DNA of 64,000 bases. It comes from Williamsia sp. 1135. Lineage in GTDB: Bacteria; Actinomycetota; Actinomycetes; Mycobacteriales; Mycobacteriaceae. Shown piece by piece: positions 1-9,506 of this stretch; the stretch's first letter is position 1; each line of letters starts with the position of its first letter. The position numbers and the translations under genes are program-made. The stretch spans positions 1-64,000 of the forward strand of contig NZ_MJEI01000079.1 in the NCBI RefSeq assembly GCF_002095395.1. Reading direction: 5' to 3'. The notes under the pieces were generated by a model, which was not told the origin of the DNA, searched no databases, and saw only the letters and a list, made by a program, of their open reading frames with translations.

Positions 1-1074
1 GGCGGCTTGGTCTTGGGCGTAGAGGTCGGCGTATTCGGCTTCGGCGCGTAGGTCGTGGTCGTTCCAGAGGGGTTGGGATTGTTCGTACTCGTTGCGCATC
101 GGGCGCTGTTTGGTTTCGGGGCGTTCGGCGATGTCGCGGACATGTTCGGCGGAGATGATGCCGTGCCCTTGCAGGTAGCCGGGGTGGTCGGCGTCGCCGT
201 TGACCGTTGCTTGGTCAGCGATGACGTGCAGGACCAGTTTCATATCGACGCCCGAGACCATCGTGTCTGCGGGCCATGTCCAGATGCTGGCTGTGCAGGG
301 ATGTTTGGGGTCTTTGGGGCACTCGCAGCTGAACTCGCGTCCCATCACCGTCGCGAAGAGGGCATCGGCCATTCGTTCGGCTTTGCGACGCGGATCGGCG
401 TTGCACACCGACATCGCCAATTTCTCCAGGCGTTGCATGATGAGGTTGTTGGTCTCGGCGGATCCGACGGCGTCGAGCGCTGACATCCCGTCGCCGATGT
501 TGTTGTTCCACACCCCACGACGTTTCTTGGCCTCTGTGCGGTTCTCCCTTACCAGGTCGGGGTCGCGGAGCATGATCATCGCATCGACCATGTCCCGGAT
601 CCGGTTGGTCGACCAGGATCCCCGGCGGCGTAGTTGGGCGGCGATGTCACGGTCGATATCGGCCATGTGCTCGGAGCCCTCGATCAGATCGGTGCGGGAG
701 ACGATCTGCGCGATGTGGTGGGCGGCGACGTGCCCTTCTTTCAGCAGTTGTTTGACGTGCGGGAGCCGGTCGCGCAGGGCCAGGGCTCGGGTCAGGTAGT
801 GCTCGGCGCCTTGCTGGGTGATCTGCTGCGCCGCGGCCAGTTGCGCGGCGCAGACACTGAACGGGTCGACCGCCCGTAGCGCCACCGGGGTGTCCTCTAG
901 GGGTGCGACGACCAGTTTGTGTAGTTGGGCGGCGCTGTCGTAGCGGACCCATTCGAAGTAGCTTTGCGCGGCGACCGACCGCTCGCAGTTGCGGAGCAAC
1001 TCGTTGGGCCGCAGCCAGTTCGCGGGGCCGATACCGGCCACCCGCTGTACGTCGTAATCCCCACCCTCGAACAT
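1..1074 (-). CDS. 13E12-type DUF222/HNH endonuclease family protein, partial (C-terminus beyond the left edge)
   Basis: A leftward frame is open from an ATG at 1072-1074 to the window edge (358 codons seen, no stop). The N-terminal half looks like the DUF222 helical domain of the actinobacterial 13E12 repeat family. It has a run of Leu/Ala-rich helices and then a Cys-containing segment near residue 260 (FSCECP). In this family an HNH nuclease domain follows, but that part would lie off the left edge and is not visible. No good ribosome binding site precedes the ATG, so a TTG about 30 bases upstream is possible. These genes are multi-copy in Gordonia and Mycobacterium, and their role is not settled. 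The family call is firm; nuclease activity is inference. Confidence 0.8.
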   Translation of the reverse strand, partial: MFEGGDYDVQRVAGIGPANWLRPNELLRNCERSVAAQSYFEWVRYDSAAQLHKLVVAPLEDTPVALRAVDPFSVCAAQLAAAQQITQQGAEHYLTRALALRDRLPHVKQLLKEGHVAAHHIAQIVSRTDLIEGSEHMADIDRDIAAQLRRRGSWSTNRIRDMVDAMIMLRDPDLVRENRTEAKKRRGVWNNNIGDGMSALDAVGSAETNNLIMQRLEKLAMSVCNADPRRKAERMADALFATVMGREFSCECPKDPKHPCTASIWTWPADTMVSGVDMKLVLHVIADQATVNGDADHPGYLQGHGIISAEHVRDIAERPETKQRPMRNEYEQSQPLWNDHDLRAEAEYADLYAQDQAA

Positions 1075-1158
1075 ATGAGCGACTATGCCAGAGGGGTACG
1101 ACAAGGCTGAATCCGTAGCCGTTTGCGCACCTGATCGTGCGCTCGCGCCATAGCCGGG

Positions 1159-1818
1159 TTACAGGCCGCCGATACCTTTGCCGATCAGTACCACGCCGAT
1201 GACGAGTATCAGTACGGCCATGACTGTCGCGTTGTTCGTCTCGAGCCACTGTTTGAGCGCGTCGAGGGGTGCTCTCAATCGTTGTGCGGCAACCAGGTAG
1301 CCGATCACGGGGATCGCGACGGTAGACGCGGCGATCACGGTGAAGACGACGACAGAACCGATCTGCTGACCCACCGACAATGAGGCGCCACCAATCGTGA
1401 CGCCGGCAGCCACACACATCAGGAGGTTCTTCGGGTTGATCGCTGCGAGCGCGAACGCGAGACCGAAACCCTTCGCGGCGGTGAGGTCGTCGATCGCGGC
1501 CATCCATTTCGGGGTGGCATGCTCGCTGGTGCGTCCACGCCACTGCCGCACGCCCACAGCCAACAGCAATGCGCCCAGAACAAGTTTGATCACCGACGCG
1601 GTGGTGGACGGACCGTCGTCGGACGTGCTGATGGCTCCGGCCAACGCTACGAAGATGCTGGTGGCGACCACGATCCCGGCCAGCCAACCGAGCGCGAACC
1701 CGACGCTGGTACTGCCCGCGCGTTTGGACAGCAGCATCAAGATGGCCGCGATGATGGGGATAGGGGAGACGGCCACACCGACCGCGAGCGGCAGGAGATC
1801 ACCGATGACTGCGCCCAT
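1159..1818 (-). CDS. GAP-family (Sap-like) integral membrane protein
   Basis: This 219-aa protein has about six hydrophobic segments. The N-terminal one carries the Pro-rich signature VAVSPIPIIAAILML near residue 15, and NPKNLL lies near residue 125. Both fit the GAP/sulfolipid-addressing (Sap) family, which is distantly related to LysE-type exporters. In mycobacteria family members help move glycolipids or peptidolipids across the membrane; the cargo here is unknown. AAGGAG lies about 9 bases before the ATG. The gene is transcribed away from the SulP transporter, with which it shares a 220-bp intergenic region. Confidence 0.72.
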   Translation of the reverse strand: MGAVIGDLLPLAVGVAVSPIPIIAAILMLLSKRAGSTSVGFALGWLAGIVVATSIFVALAGAISTSDDGPSTTASVIKLVLGALLLAVGVRQWRGRTSEHATPKWMAAIDDLTAAKGFGLAFALAAINPKNLLMCVAAGVTIGGASLSVGQQIGSVVVFTVIAASTVAIPVIGYLVAAQRLRAPLDALKQWLETNNATVMAVLILVIGVVLIGKGIGGL

Positions 1819-2039
1819 GTCTCGTGCTCCTTGGCTCGATCAGATCCAGCGTGAGTATTGGGGCCCGCAGGCGTTGGCCGAACGCACTCAATTTAACCCA
1901 TACGGCTGGACATTGGGAGGCACTGTGCCGGGCGCGTACAGCTGTCGGATTCAGGTGCGGTGCGGCAAACTGATCAGTGGATGCCGGCGTGCGTTCATGC
2001 CAGGTGGAGCCGAGCGCGACGATTGCTGGAGGCTGGTCT

Positions 2040-3746
2040 GTGTTCACGTCTTTGCACCATTACCGCTCGGCGTACCTGAGACCGGATGTGGTTGCCGGGC
2101 TGACCGTGTGGGCGGTCCTGGTACCCGAAGCCCTGGCGTACGCGGCGATTGCCGGTGTCCCGGCGGTCGTCGGTCTGTATGCGGCTGTTCCGGCTCTGAT
2201 CCTCTATGCCGCCGCCGGGAGCTCGCGGCATCTGGTGGTCGGGCCGATGTCGGCGACCGCGGCATTGTCAGCGGCCATCGTCGGACCGATCGCCGGAGAC
2301 GATCCGCAGCTGTTTCTCGCCACCACGGTCGCGTTGTCGCTCGCCGCCGGTGTGGTGGCTCTGGTGGCCGGCGTCCTGCGAATGGGGTTTGTCGCCTCGT
2401 TCATCTCCGAACCGGTCCTCAAAGGGTTCATCGTCGGGCTCGCACTGACCATCATCATCGGACAGGTCCCCAAACTGTTCGGCGTACCAAAAGGGTCGGG
2501 GAACTTCTTCGAACAGACCGGTTCCTTCATCACCCATGTGACGGAATGGAATTGGCGCACCACGATCATCGGCGTCGCCAGCCTCGTCGTGGTGCTGGCG
2601 ATCCGGCGGTGGCTCCCGCTGGTGCCCGGATCGTTGGTGGCGGTACTGGGCGGGATCGGTGCGGTATGGCTGTTGGGTCTCGAGGACAAGGGCGTCGCCA
2701 TCGTCGGGCACATCGATCCGGGGCTGCCCTCGCTCGGATTACCCTCCGGGGTATCGATGGATCAGTACCTCGAATTGGTCGGTCCCGCAGTCGGGATCGT
2801 GCTGATCGGTTTCGCCGAGGGCCTGGGGGCTGCCAAGACCTACGCGGCCAAGGCCGGGTACACCGTCGATGCCAACAGGGAACTCTTCGGGCTCGGTGCG
2901 GCGAACATCGGATCGGGACTGTGTTCGGGCATGGTCGTCAACGGCAGTCTGTCGAAGACCGCGGTCAACGGGGGCGCAGGCGCCAAGACGCAGGTGAGCG
3001 GGCTCGTCGTCGCCGCGCTGACCGTCCTGACCTTGCTGCTGCTGACAGGCCTGTTCGAGAAATTGCCGGACGCGACACTTGCTGCTGTGGTGATCGCTGC
3101 GGTCATCGAGCTCGTCGACATCGCCGCGTTGCGGCGTCTGTACCGGGTCTGGACCACCCGGCTGGGCAGCATCTACGGCCGCGCCACCCGCGCCGATTTC
3201 ATCGCTGCCCTGGCAGCGCTGTTCGGGGTGCTGATCTTCGACACCCTGCCCGGTCTGGTCATCGGCATCGCCGTGTCCATGCTGCTGTTGCTCTACCGGG
3301 TCTCGCGGCCACACGTGGCGACGTTGGTCAAAGACGGAACGCGGTGGGTGGAAGCGACCGACGACGTGGCCCGCCGGCACCTCGCAGGCGTGAAAGTTGT
3401 TCGCGTGGAGGCAGGACTGTTCTTCGCCAACGCCGACCATGTCCGTGACCAGATCGGCGCCCTGGCCGAGGCCGACACCCGCACAATCGTTCTCGATGCC
3501 GAAACATCACCGTTCGTCGATGTCAGTGCCGTGTCGATGCTCGTCGAACTCCATGGTGCCCTGGCCCACAAAGGAGTTTCGTTCCGGATCGCTCGCGACG
3601 TGGGCCAGTTCCGCGATGTCATCCACGCCGCTGCCCCGGATACTGACCTACAGATCTTCCCGACCGTCGCGCAGGCTCTGGCCGATGGGCCGCCGGGGAA
3701 TTCCGGCCCGGCGGCCGCACCACAGCCGAACGATCGTGAGACTTAG
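2040..3746 (+). CDS. SulP-family inorganic anion transporter with C-terminal STAS domain
   Basis: This 568-aa protein begins with the SulP signature YLRPDVVAGLTVWAVLVPEAL. About eleven membrane segments follow up to about residue 420, then a cytoplasmic STAS domain at about residues 440-550 (VDVSAVSMLVELH). SulP proteins carry sulfate, bicarbonate or other anions by symport or exchange. I chose the GTG at 2040 because GGAGG lies 7 bases upstream (2028-2032). A GTG at 1977 in the same frame would add 21 non-conserved residues. No sulfate-assimilation or carbonic-anhydrase gene is next to it, so the anion cannot be assigned. Confidence 0.9.
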   Translation: MFTSLHHYRSAYLRPDVVAGLTVWAVLVPEALAYAAIAGVPAVVGLYAAVPALILYAAAGSSRHLVVGPMSATAALSAAIVGPIAGDDPQLFLATTVALSLAAGVVALVAGVLRMGFVASFISEPVLKGFIVGLALTIIIGQVPKLFGVPKGSGNFFEQTGSFITHVTEWNWRTTIIGVASLVVVLAIRRWLPLVPGSLVAVLGGIGAVWLLGLEDKGVAIVGHIDPGLPSLGLPSGVSMDQYLELVGPAVGIVLIGFAEGLGAAKTYAAKAGYTVDANRELFGLGAANIGSGLCSGMVVNGSLSKTAVNGGAGAKTQVSGLVVAALTVLTLLLLTGLFEKLPDATLAAVVIAAVIELVDIAALRRLYRVWTTRLGSIYGRATRADFIAALAALFGVLIFDTLPGLVIGIAVSMLLLLYRVSRPHVATLVKDGTRWVEATDDVARRHLAGVKVVRVEAGLFFANADHVRDQIGALAEADTRTIVLDAETSPFVDVSAVSMLVELHGALAHKGVSFRIARDVGQFRDVIHAAAPDTDLQIFPTVAQALADGPPGNSGPAAAPQPNDRET

Positions 3747-3883
3747 CGCTACCGTGACCGCGTCGTCGTGGTGAGGTTGCGTACCTGTTCAGGCCGCTCA
3801 CCTCGGCGAGGTGCTGCGCCTAGACTGACTGTGCGTTTCCGTTGTCCCCATGCGCCGCCGCGAACCAGAACAGGGTGCCACCA

Positions 3884-4648
3884 ATGGCTGATCACGAACC
3901 GGATCTCTCGCAGACACCCGATGATCAAGAAGACCTGAACAGTGCGCTGACCGGGTTGTCGCAGCTGGCTACGGGATCGCTGTCTTTGGCCGATGCTCTC
4001 ACTGCGGTAGCCGATTTCGCGGTCAGGGCCATTCCCGGTGCCGACGGCGCGGGGGTCACACTCTTACATGAGGACCGCCCCGATACCGTCGTGGCCAGCG
4101 CGTCGTTCGTCCGAGAAATCGATGATATCCAGTACAGCATCGGTCAGGGTCCGTGCATCTCCGCAGCCGCCACCGCCTCCACTGTCCGCTCAGGTTCGTT
4201 GGGTGGCGAGGCCCGGTGGCCTGCGTTCGGGCCTCGGGTGGGACGCCTCGGCGTGCACAGTGTGCTGTCGCTGCCGTTGATCACCGGTGACGAGGTCATC
4301 GGCGCGATGAACGTGTATGCGCACGCCAAAGACGCCTTCGATGAACGCGCAGCTGAGCTCGGTGAACTGTTCGCGGTGCCGGCCGCAGTCTCGGTGCAAA
4401 ATGCCCGAGCTCTGGCCACGGCGGTCCTGCTGTCGCAGCGCCTGGAGAAGGCATTGACCAACCGCGCCGTCATCGATCAGGCCATCGGCATCCTGATCAG
4501 CCGTAGCGGATACAGCTCGTCGCAGGCCTTCGACGCGTTGCGCACCATCAGCCAGCAGGAAAACCGCAAACTCAACGAGATCGCCCGCTCGATCGTCGAG
4601 GACGCAGGCAAACGGGCCCGCGCCCGCCACCCCCACACCCCGCAGTGA
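3884..4648 (+). CDS. GAF and ANTAR domain-containing regulator
   Basis: This 254-aa protein has a GAF sensor domain at about residues 30-165 and a C-terminal ANTAR RNA-binding domain at about residues 185-240 (NRAVIDQAIGILISRSGYS). ANTAR proteins bind paired hairpins in nascent RNA and stop premature termination; the GAF part presumably senses a small molecule or redox state. I chose the ATG at 3884. A TTG at 3842 would add 14 residues with no clear support. Another ANTAR-like gene follows about 170 bases downstream on the same strand. The signal sensed and the RNA targets are unknown. Confidence 0.85.
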   Translation: MADHEPDLSQTPDDQEDLNSALTGLSQLATGSLSLADALTAVADFAVRAIPGADGAGVTLLHEDRPDTVVASASFVREIDDIQYSIGQGPCISAAATASTVRSGSLGGEARWPAFGPRVGRLGVHSVLSLPLITGDEVIGAMNVYAHAKDAFDERAAELGELFAVPAAVSVQNARALATAVLLSQRLEKALTNRAVIDQAIGILISRSGYSSSQAFDALRTISQQENRKLNEIARSIVEDAGKRARARHPHTPQ

Positions 4649-4816
4649 CGGGCAGCGAGGCCTGTTCACCAGCTCCTATGCGCGTAGGGTGAGGATGGCG
4701 ATGCGCACCGGCCATGGGACCCGACCCACGTGCCGGCACCGCACTTCCGCACGCGCAGTCTGACGCGTTCGGACACGGGCACGATGATGGGTTGCTCGGG
4801 TCGCCCGGAGTACCCC

Positions 4817-5440
4817 GTGGACTCACCATCAGACGATCACCGCCCGCCGGCCAACCTGCATGCGGCGCTGCGCGAGTTGACCACAGCGCTCGACGAACCT
4901 GCCACCGACCTCGACGCGCTCCTGACCACCGTCCACGAGCACCTCACCGGGGCGGTGCCCTCATTGCTCTCGGCGTCTTTGACCGTGATCGTGGACGGCT
5001 ACGACTTCAGCATCACCACACCCCCGCGCGCCGACACCTCGGCACCTGCGGGATCATCGCTGCTCATCCCTCTCACCAGCGCCATGCTCCACCCGACAAC
5101 CACAGCACATCTGCTGCTCCGTGCGTCCACACCCGGCTCGCTGGTGGACCTCGCCGCCGATGGTGCGCACCTGCTCGGAATCGACCTCGCCGCACTGGAT
5201 GTCGACAACCACCTCCATGGTGCACCGCCGGATCCGGAGTTGTCGCTGGACGACCGTGCGGTCATCGACTACGCCATCGGAATCCTCTACGAAAGCAACG
5301 CATTGGGCACAATCGCTGCTGCGCGGGCCGCCCTGCACCAGCTCGCCGACCGCGACCAGGTGACGGTGCACACCGCCGCAGCCCGGATCGTCGCTGACGT
5401 CAATCCGCAACCCCCCGGGCCGGGGGTCGACACAAGGTGA
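4817..5440 (+). CDS. ANTAR-like domain protein (divergent GAF/ANTAR paralogue)
   Basis: This 207-aa protein ends in an ANTAR-like segment (LDDRAVIDYAIGILYES, about residues 135-195) similar to that of its upstream neighbour. The first 120 residues could be a shortened or diverged GAF domain, but I see no firm motif. The GTG at 4817 is preceded by GGAG at 4807-4810. In-frame ATG codons further upstream, from 4730, are possible alternatives. The tandem pair with the upstream gene suggests duplication. The ANTAR call is moderate because the third helix is poorly conserved. Confidence 0.6.
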   Translation: MDSPSDDHRPPANLHAALRELTTALDEPATDLDALLTTVHEHLTGAVPSLLSASLTVIVDGYDFSITTPPRADTSAPAGSSLLIPLTSAMLHPTTTAHLLLRASTPGSLVDLAADGAHLLGIDLAALDVDNHLHGAPPDPELSLDDRAVIDYAIGILYESNALGTIAAARAALHQLADRDQVTVHTAAARIVADVNPQPPGPGVDTR

Positions 5441-5444
5441 GCCG

Positions 5445-6071
5445 TCAGCGCAAATGCGCTGTCTCGTTCACCGATTCGATGACGAACCGGCCTGAGCGCA
5501 TGACGGCGACGCGGCTCATCGACGTGTAGCCGGGGTTGAAGAAGAACGGCGACGGCGCTTGCAGGATGTCGGTGAGCAGGGTGTTGATGGCGCCACCGTG
5601 CGATGCGACGACCGTCAGTTGCCCGGGTGCCCGCTCCACGGCCGCGAGCACAGCAGCGCGCATCCGGGCCGCGAGCTCGACCTTGTCGTAGTCGGGGATG
5701 AAGTCGTCGAATCTTGCTTCTGCGAAGGCCTTTCCGCGGGGTGTCTCGGCGATGGCCTCCGGTGTGGAATAGGTGGTCCGGTCGCTGTCCCACTCTCGCA
5801 GCCGTTCGTCGACGAAGACGTCGAGGCCATGCGGCTCAGCCGCGAACAGCGCGGTCTCGTGGGCTCGGGTGTAGTGGCTGGAGACAACCTGCGCCACCGG
5901 TTCGGTGCGCAGCCAGTCACCCAGTCGCCTGGCCTGGCTGATGCCCTCGTCTCCGAGTCCCGGATCAGCTACGCCGAGATCGCCGGGGAGTCCGTGTCTG
6001 ACCAGGATCACCCGGCTGGCGTTCGCCAGGGTGTCGGCGACAACGGCGCCTGCATCGACCACCTGTGTCAT
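5445..6071 (-). CDS. histidine phosphatase family protein (second of a tandem pair)
   Basis: This 208-aa protein has the N-terminal phosphoglycerate-mutase-type motif VILVRHG near residue 20 and the second catalytic His in VVASHGGAINTLL near residue 160. It is last in a leftward operon, and its ATG overlaps the stop of the upstream phosphatase by four bases (ATGA). The family is broad, including phosphoserine, sugar-phosphate and cofactor phosphatases and mutases. The preceding acyl-CoA synthetase suggests an acyl- or nucleotide-linked substrate, but that is inference. Confidence 0.85.
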   Translation of the reverse strand: MTQVVDAGAVVADTLANASRVILVRHGLPGDLGVADPGLGDEGISQARRLGDWLRTEPVAQVVSSHYTRAHETALFAAEPHGLDVFVDERLREWDSDRTTYSTPEAIAETPRGKAFAEARFDDFIPDYDKVELAARMRAAVLAAVERAPGQLTVVASHGGAINTLLTDILQAPSPFFFNPGYTSMSRVAVMRSGRFVIESVNETAHLR

Positions 6072-6667
6072 ATCGTCACCGTGCCGCGCAGGTGTGCGGT
6101 GTCGTTGATCGAATCGACGATGACCACGCCGGAATCCAGCTTTTGCACCCGGGCGACCGAAGTATATGCGGGGTTGTGCCAGAACGTCTTCGGCATCTCC
6201 AGCACATCGGCGACGGCTGCGTTGATGATGCCTCCATGAGCCACCGCGACCACTCGACCGGATTCGTACCGGTCGAAGATCTGATCCAGGGCCGAGCGTG
6301 CGCGGGCCCGGAACTTCGGCAGGTTCAGGTCGGGGACGTATTCCTCGAATCGGCCGTCGCGCACCGCCGTCAGACGGGCGTCGTCGGGCGCCATGTCCTC
6401 GAGGGCCATGTAGTCCTCGGGGCTGATGTCGTCATCCCATTCTCGGAGGTCTTCGAGCACGAGGTCGACTCCGCGACCCATGCCCTCTGCGAGGGTCTCG
6501 GCAGTCTGGAGCGCGCGGGCCAGTGGGCTCGCGACGATGGCGTCGATCTGCTCGTGGCGAAGCCACGTGGCGAGCTTGCGGGCATCCGCGATCCCCTCGG
6601 GCGCCAGGGCAGGGTTACGCACCCGCGAGACGGGCTGGCCGTGCCGAACGAACAAAACCTCGATCAT
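6068..6667 (-). CDS. histidine phosphatase family protein (first of a tandem pair)
   Basis: This 199-aa paralogue of the next gene has VLFVRHGQPVSRVRN at the N-terminus and VAVAHGGIINAAV as the second catalytic His region. Both proteins also share a C-terminal stretch, FHNPAYTS-like (WHNPAYTSV here, FNPGYTSMS in the neighbour), so they come from a duplication. The ATG at 6667 has GGAAGG about 5 bases upstream. It lies 26 bases after the acyl-CoA synthetase stop and is probably co-transcribed with it. The substrate is unknown. Confidence 0.85.
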   Translation of the reverse strand: MIEVLFVRHGQPVSRVRNPALAPEGIADARKLATWLRHEQIDAIVASPLARALQTAETLAEGMGRGVDLVLEDLREWDDDISPEDYMALEDMAPDDARLTAVRDGRFEEYVPDLNLPKFRARARSALDQIFDRYESGRVVAVAHGGIINAAVADVLEMPKTFWHNPAYTSVARVQKLDSGVVIVDSINDTAHLRGTVTI

Positions 6668-6693
6668 GAATGCCTTCCAGTGGTTTCGCCGAT

Positions 6694-8238
6694 CTAGCCG
6701 GCGATGGTGCGATCGCTGCTCCAATAGGGAGCGCGCAATGCCTTCTTGTCGAGTTTGCCCATCACGTTACGGGCGAGTTCGTCGACGACGACGTACTTTT
6801 TGGGGCACTTGTACGACGCCATCGATTCCTTGGCGAACGCCTTCAATTCGTCGATGTCGAGGCTCGAGTCGGGTTCGGCGACGACAAGGGCGAGTAGGGC
6901 CTCGCCGAGATCCTCGTCGGGTACCCCGATGACCGCCACCTCGGAGACCGCGGGATGGGTCAGCAGGACTCGTTCGCTCTCGGCCGGATACAGATTGACG
7001 CCGCCCGAGACCACCATGTCCGCAACTCGATCGGTGATGAAGACGTAGCCGTCCTCGTCGACGTAGCCGACGTCGCCGAGGGTCGCGACACCGGGGAGGA
7101 TGTATGCGGCAGCGGTCTTTTCGGGATCGGCGTGGTAGACAACGCTGCGCTCGGGCGGGGTGCGGAATCCGAGGATCCCCACTTCGCCGCGGCCGAGTTC
7201 GGTGCCGTCGGAGCCGACGACCACTGCCTCGAACGGCGCAGTAGCGCGACCGACGGAACGTGGATGCGCGAGCCACTCGACTGAATCGATGCGGCAGACC
7301 GAACCGATCTCGCTGCCGCCATAGGACTCGACCAGGATCGGTCCGAACCAATCGATCATCGCGCGCTTGACGTCCGCCGGGCAGGCGGAGCCCGTGTGGG
7401 CAACCCATTCGAGGCTCGTCACGTCGTACTCGGCGCGGGTCTCCGCGGGCAATGCCAGTAGACGCTGGAAGTGGGTCGGGACCATCAGAGTGGAAGTGAC
7501 CCGATGGGTTTCGATCAGCGACAACGCGCGTTCGGCGTCGAACCGGCCCATGACGACAACCGGGCGTCCCGACAGCAGGTGCCGGATCGCGGTGAGCGGG
7601 CCGTTGTGCTGCAAGGGGCCGACCACCAGGTGGACGCCGGCCGGATAACCCGACCGGGCGGCCACCGCATCGGCGTACTCCTGGGCGGTGTCGACAGGAG
7701 CCGGTAACCAACGCACCTGCGTGCCGCGGGCGCGACCGGTGGTGCCGGATGTGTAGACCAGCGGTGGGCGGGCGGGCCGGTCGGTAGGACCGGTGGACGA
7801 TGGGGCCTCGGCCGGGGTGACGACCTCCTGCCATGGCACGGTCCCGCCACTCACCTCGGCGTTGTGGACGATCACGGCTCGCAGGCCGGTCTTCTGGGCG
7901 GCGGCCACAGAGGACGCGAGGCCCAGCGGTCCCGTGACCAACGCGACCGCTCCGGAATCGAGCAGTTGATCGGCCATCTCGTCGGGCTTGAGCTGCCGGG
8001 ACACCGCGACCGTCCCGACGCCGCGACCGATCGCGGCGGCATGGGTGAGCAGTGTTTCGATGGTGTTCTCACCGATCACCGCGACGCGCTCGTCGGGATC
8101 GGGAGCCAGTGCGATGAGGTGTTCGCCGAGCGCATCGAGGGCGTCCGCGGCCTCGGCCCACGTCAATGAGCTGTTGTCGTCGATCAGTGCAACCCCGCTG
8201 GGATCGGACACCGCCCGATCTCTGATTCGGTCGAGCAT
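6694..8238 (-). CDS. acyl-CoA synthetase, AMP-forming (FadD/ANL superfamily)
   Basis: This 514-aa adenylate-forming enzyme has the P-loop motif VYTSGTTGRARGTQV near residue 175, the A5-type ESYGGSEIG near residue 300, the hinge region TLGDVGYVDEDGYVFITDR, and a C-terminal lysine in VMGKLDKKALR. It should convert a carboxylic acid, ATP and CoA to acyl-CoA, AMP and PPi in the cytoplasm. I chose the ATG at 8238 because GAAGGAG lies about 8 bases upstream. It heads an operon with two histidine phosphatases and faces the 2-oxoacid dehydrogenase operon across a shared promoter region. The acyl substrate is not known. Confidence 0.9.
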   Translation of the reverse strand: MLDRIRDRAVSDPSGVALIDDNSSLTWAEAADALDALGEHLIALAPDPDERVAVIGENTIETLLTHAAAIGRGVGTVAVSRQLKPDEMADQLLDSGAVALVTGPLGLASSVAAAQKTGLRAVIVHNAEVSGGTVPWQEVVTPAEAPSSTGPTDRPARPPLVYTSGTTGRARGTQVRWLPAPVDTAQEYADAVAARSGYPAGVHLVVGPLQHNGPLTAIRHLLSGRPVVVMGRFDAERALSLIETHRVTSTLMVPTHFQRLLALPAETRAEYDVTSLEWVAHTGSACPADVKRAMIDWFGPILVESYGGSEIGSVCRIDSVEWLAHPRSVGRATAPFEAVVVGSDGTELGRGEVGILGFRTPPERSVVYHADPEKTAAAYILPGVATLGDVGYVDEDGYVFITDRVADMVVSGGVNLYPAESERVLLTHPAVSEVAVIGVPDEDLGEALLALVVAEPDSSLDIDELKAFAKESMASYKCPKKYVVVDELARNVMGKLDKKALRAPYWSSDRTIAG

Positions 8239-8455
8239 CGACTTTTCTCCTTCAAACGGTCCATGTCCGGGCCTATCGTGCGATTTACTGGACACCAAGT
8301 CAAGTAAGAAGCAGCCTGACCTCAGGCCTTAGTAACTTTATAGTGATTCTGCTTACATTGGGCTACAGTTGTGGTCCATACTGTAGAAGACGTAAACAAA
8401 GTCAGCCCGAACTTCGTCGCTGCATTGTTGGAAAACCAGAGAAGAGGTGCTCGTG
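8239..8455. promoter_or_regulatory. divergent promoter region between the acyl-CoA synthetase and 2-oxoacid dehydrogenase operons
   Basis: This is 217 bases without a gene, noticeably more AT-rich than its flanks. It holds TAGTAACTTTA at 8330-8340, an 11-mer repeated exactly at 33778-33788 in another divergent promoter of this locus. It also holds an inverted pair, CTACAGT at 8363-8369 and ACTGTAG at 8380-8386, which could be an operator. Promoter hexamers were not assigned with confidence. Confidence 0.5.
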
Positions 8456-9484
8456 GTGACTTCGACCGCGACAGACGCAACCCGTGAGGCCATCGAGCCC
8501 GTCGGATCGAACGACCCGACCCCGAGCCGCGAGGTGGTCCTGGACCTCCATCGCCGCATGGTCCGGATCCGACAGTTCGAGACCGAGGCCGGCCGCCTGA
8601 TGGAAGGCGGCAAACTGCCCGGCTTCCTTCACCTGTATGTCGGTCAGGAGGCTGTGGCCGCCGGTGCGATGAGCAACCTGCGCGACACCGACCAGATCTC
8701 CTCGACCCACCGCGGACACGGACATGCCGTGGCCAAGGGCGCCCAGTTCCGGCAGATGTTCGCCGAGCTCTTCGGCCGGGTCGACGGCTACTGCAAGGGC
8801 CGCGGCGGCTCGATGCACATCAATGACCTCTCCATCGGCATGCTCGGCGCCAATGGCATTGTCGGCGGCGGTATCCCGATCGCCGTCGGCGCAGCCTTCG
8901 CCGCGAAGTACCGCGGTGAGGACACCGTCGCCATTCCGTTCTTCGGTGACGGCGCCAGCAACATCGGTGCTTTCCATGAGGCCGCCAACATGGCAGGCAT
9001 CCTGAACCTCCCGGTCGTCTTCGTCTGCGAGAACAACGGATACGCCGAGTTCACCGCGCTGCGCGACCACATGAAACTCGAGAACGTGGCCGATCGTGCG
9101 CCGGCGTACGGGTTCCCGAGCGAGATCTGCGACGGCATGGACGCCATCGCGGTGCGCGCCGCGGTGGGCCGTGCCGTCGAGCGCGCCCGGAACGGTGGCG
9201 GCCCCACCCTGGTCGAGGCCAAGACCTACCGCTACTACGACCACCAGGGTGTCAAGGGTCTGCGCAAGACCTACCGCACCCAGGAAGAGGTCGAGGCGTG
9301 GAAAGAGCGTGACGCCATCAAATTGCTCGAGGCGCGGGCAGTGTCCGAGGGCCTCGTGACCGAAGGTGAGTTCGCGAACATCTGGGCCGAGGTCGACTCC
9401 GACATCGCCGAATCCGTCGCCTTCGCGGAGAACAGCCCGTTCCCGGACCTGGCCGACTTCGCCCTCAACGTCTACAGCGACTGA
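8456..9484 (+). CDS. thiamine-diphosphate-dependent dehydrogenase E1 component, alpha subunit (acetoin/pyruvate type)
   Basis: This 342-aa protein contains the ThDP motif starting GDGASNIG at residues 164-171 and ending in NN about 30 residues later. The conserved HRGHGH and RGGSMH segments also match E1 alpha. With the next gene it forms a heterotetramer that decarboxylates a 2-oxo acid or cleaves acetoin and passes the acyl group to lipoyl-E2. An AAGAGG stretch (8442-8447) lies 8 bases before the GTG at 8456. GTG codons at 8447 and 8453 are also possible. It is first in a six-gene operon. The length and HRGHGH context resemble acetoin dehydrogenase more than large E1 enzymes, but the substrate is unproven. 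Confidence 0.88.
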   Translation: MTSTATDATREAIEPVGSNDPTPSREVVLDLHRRMVRIRQFETEAGRLMEGGKLPGFLHLYVGQEAVAAGAMSNLRDTDQISSTHRGHGHAVAKGAQFRQMFAELFGRVDGYCKGRGGSMHINDLSIGMLGANGIVGGGIPIAVGAAFAAKYRGEDTVAIPFFGDGASNIGAFHEAANMAGILNLPVVFVCENNGYAEFTALRDHMKLENVADRAPAYGFPSEICDGMDAIAVRAAVGRAVERARNGGGPTLVEAKTYRYYDHQGVKGLRKTYRTQEEVEAWKERDAIKLLEARAVSEGLVTEGEFANIWAEVDSDIAESVAFAENSPFPDLADFALNVYSD

Positions 9485-9506
9485 ACCTCCCGAAAAGGCT
9501 GAATCA

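Noticed and set aside
1397-3448. Long rightward frame of 683 codons across the SulP gene
   Set aside because: It overlaps the SulP gene and the GAP gene. Its translation is Arg/Pro-rich, as expected of an out-of-phase frame in high-GC DNA, and it has no recognisable domain.
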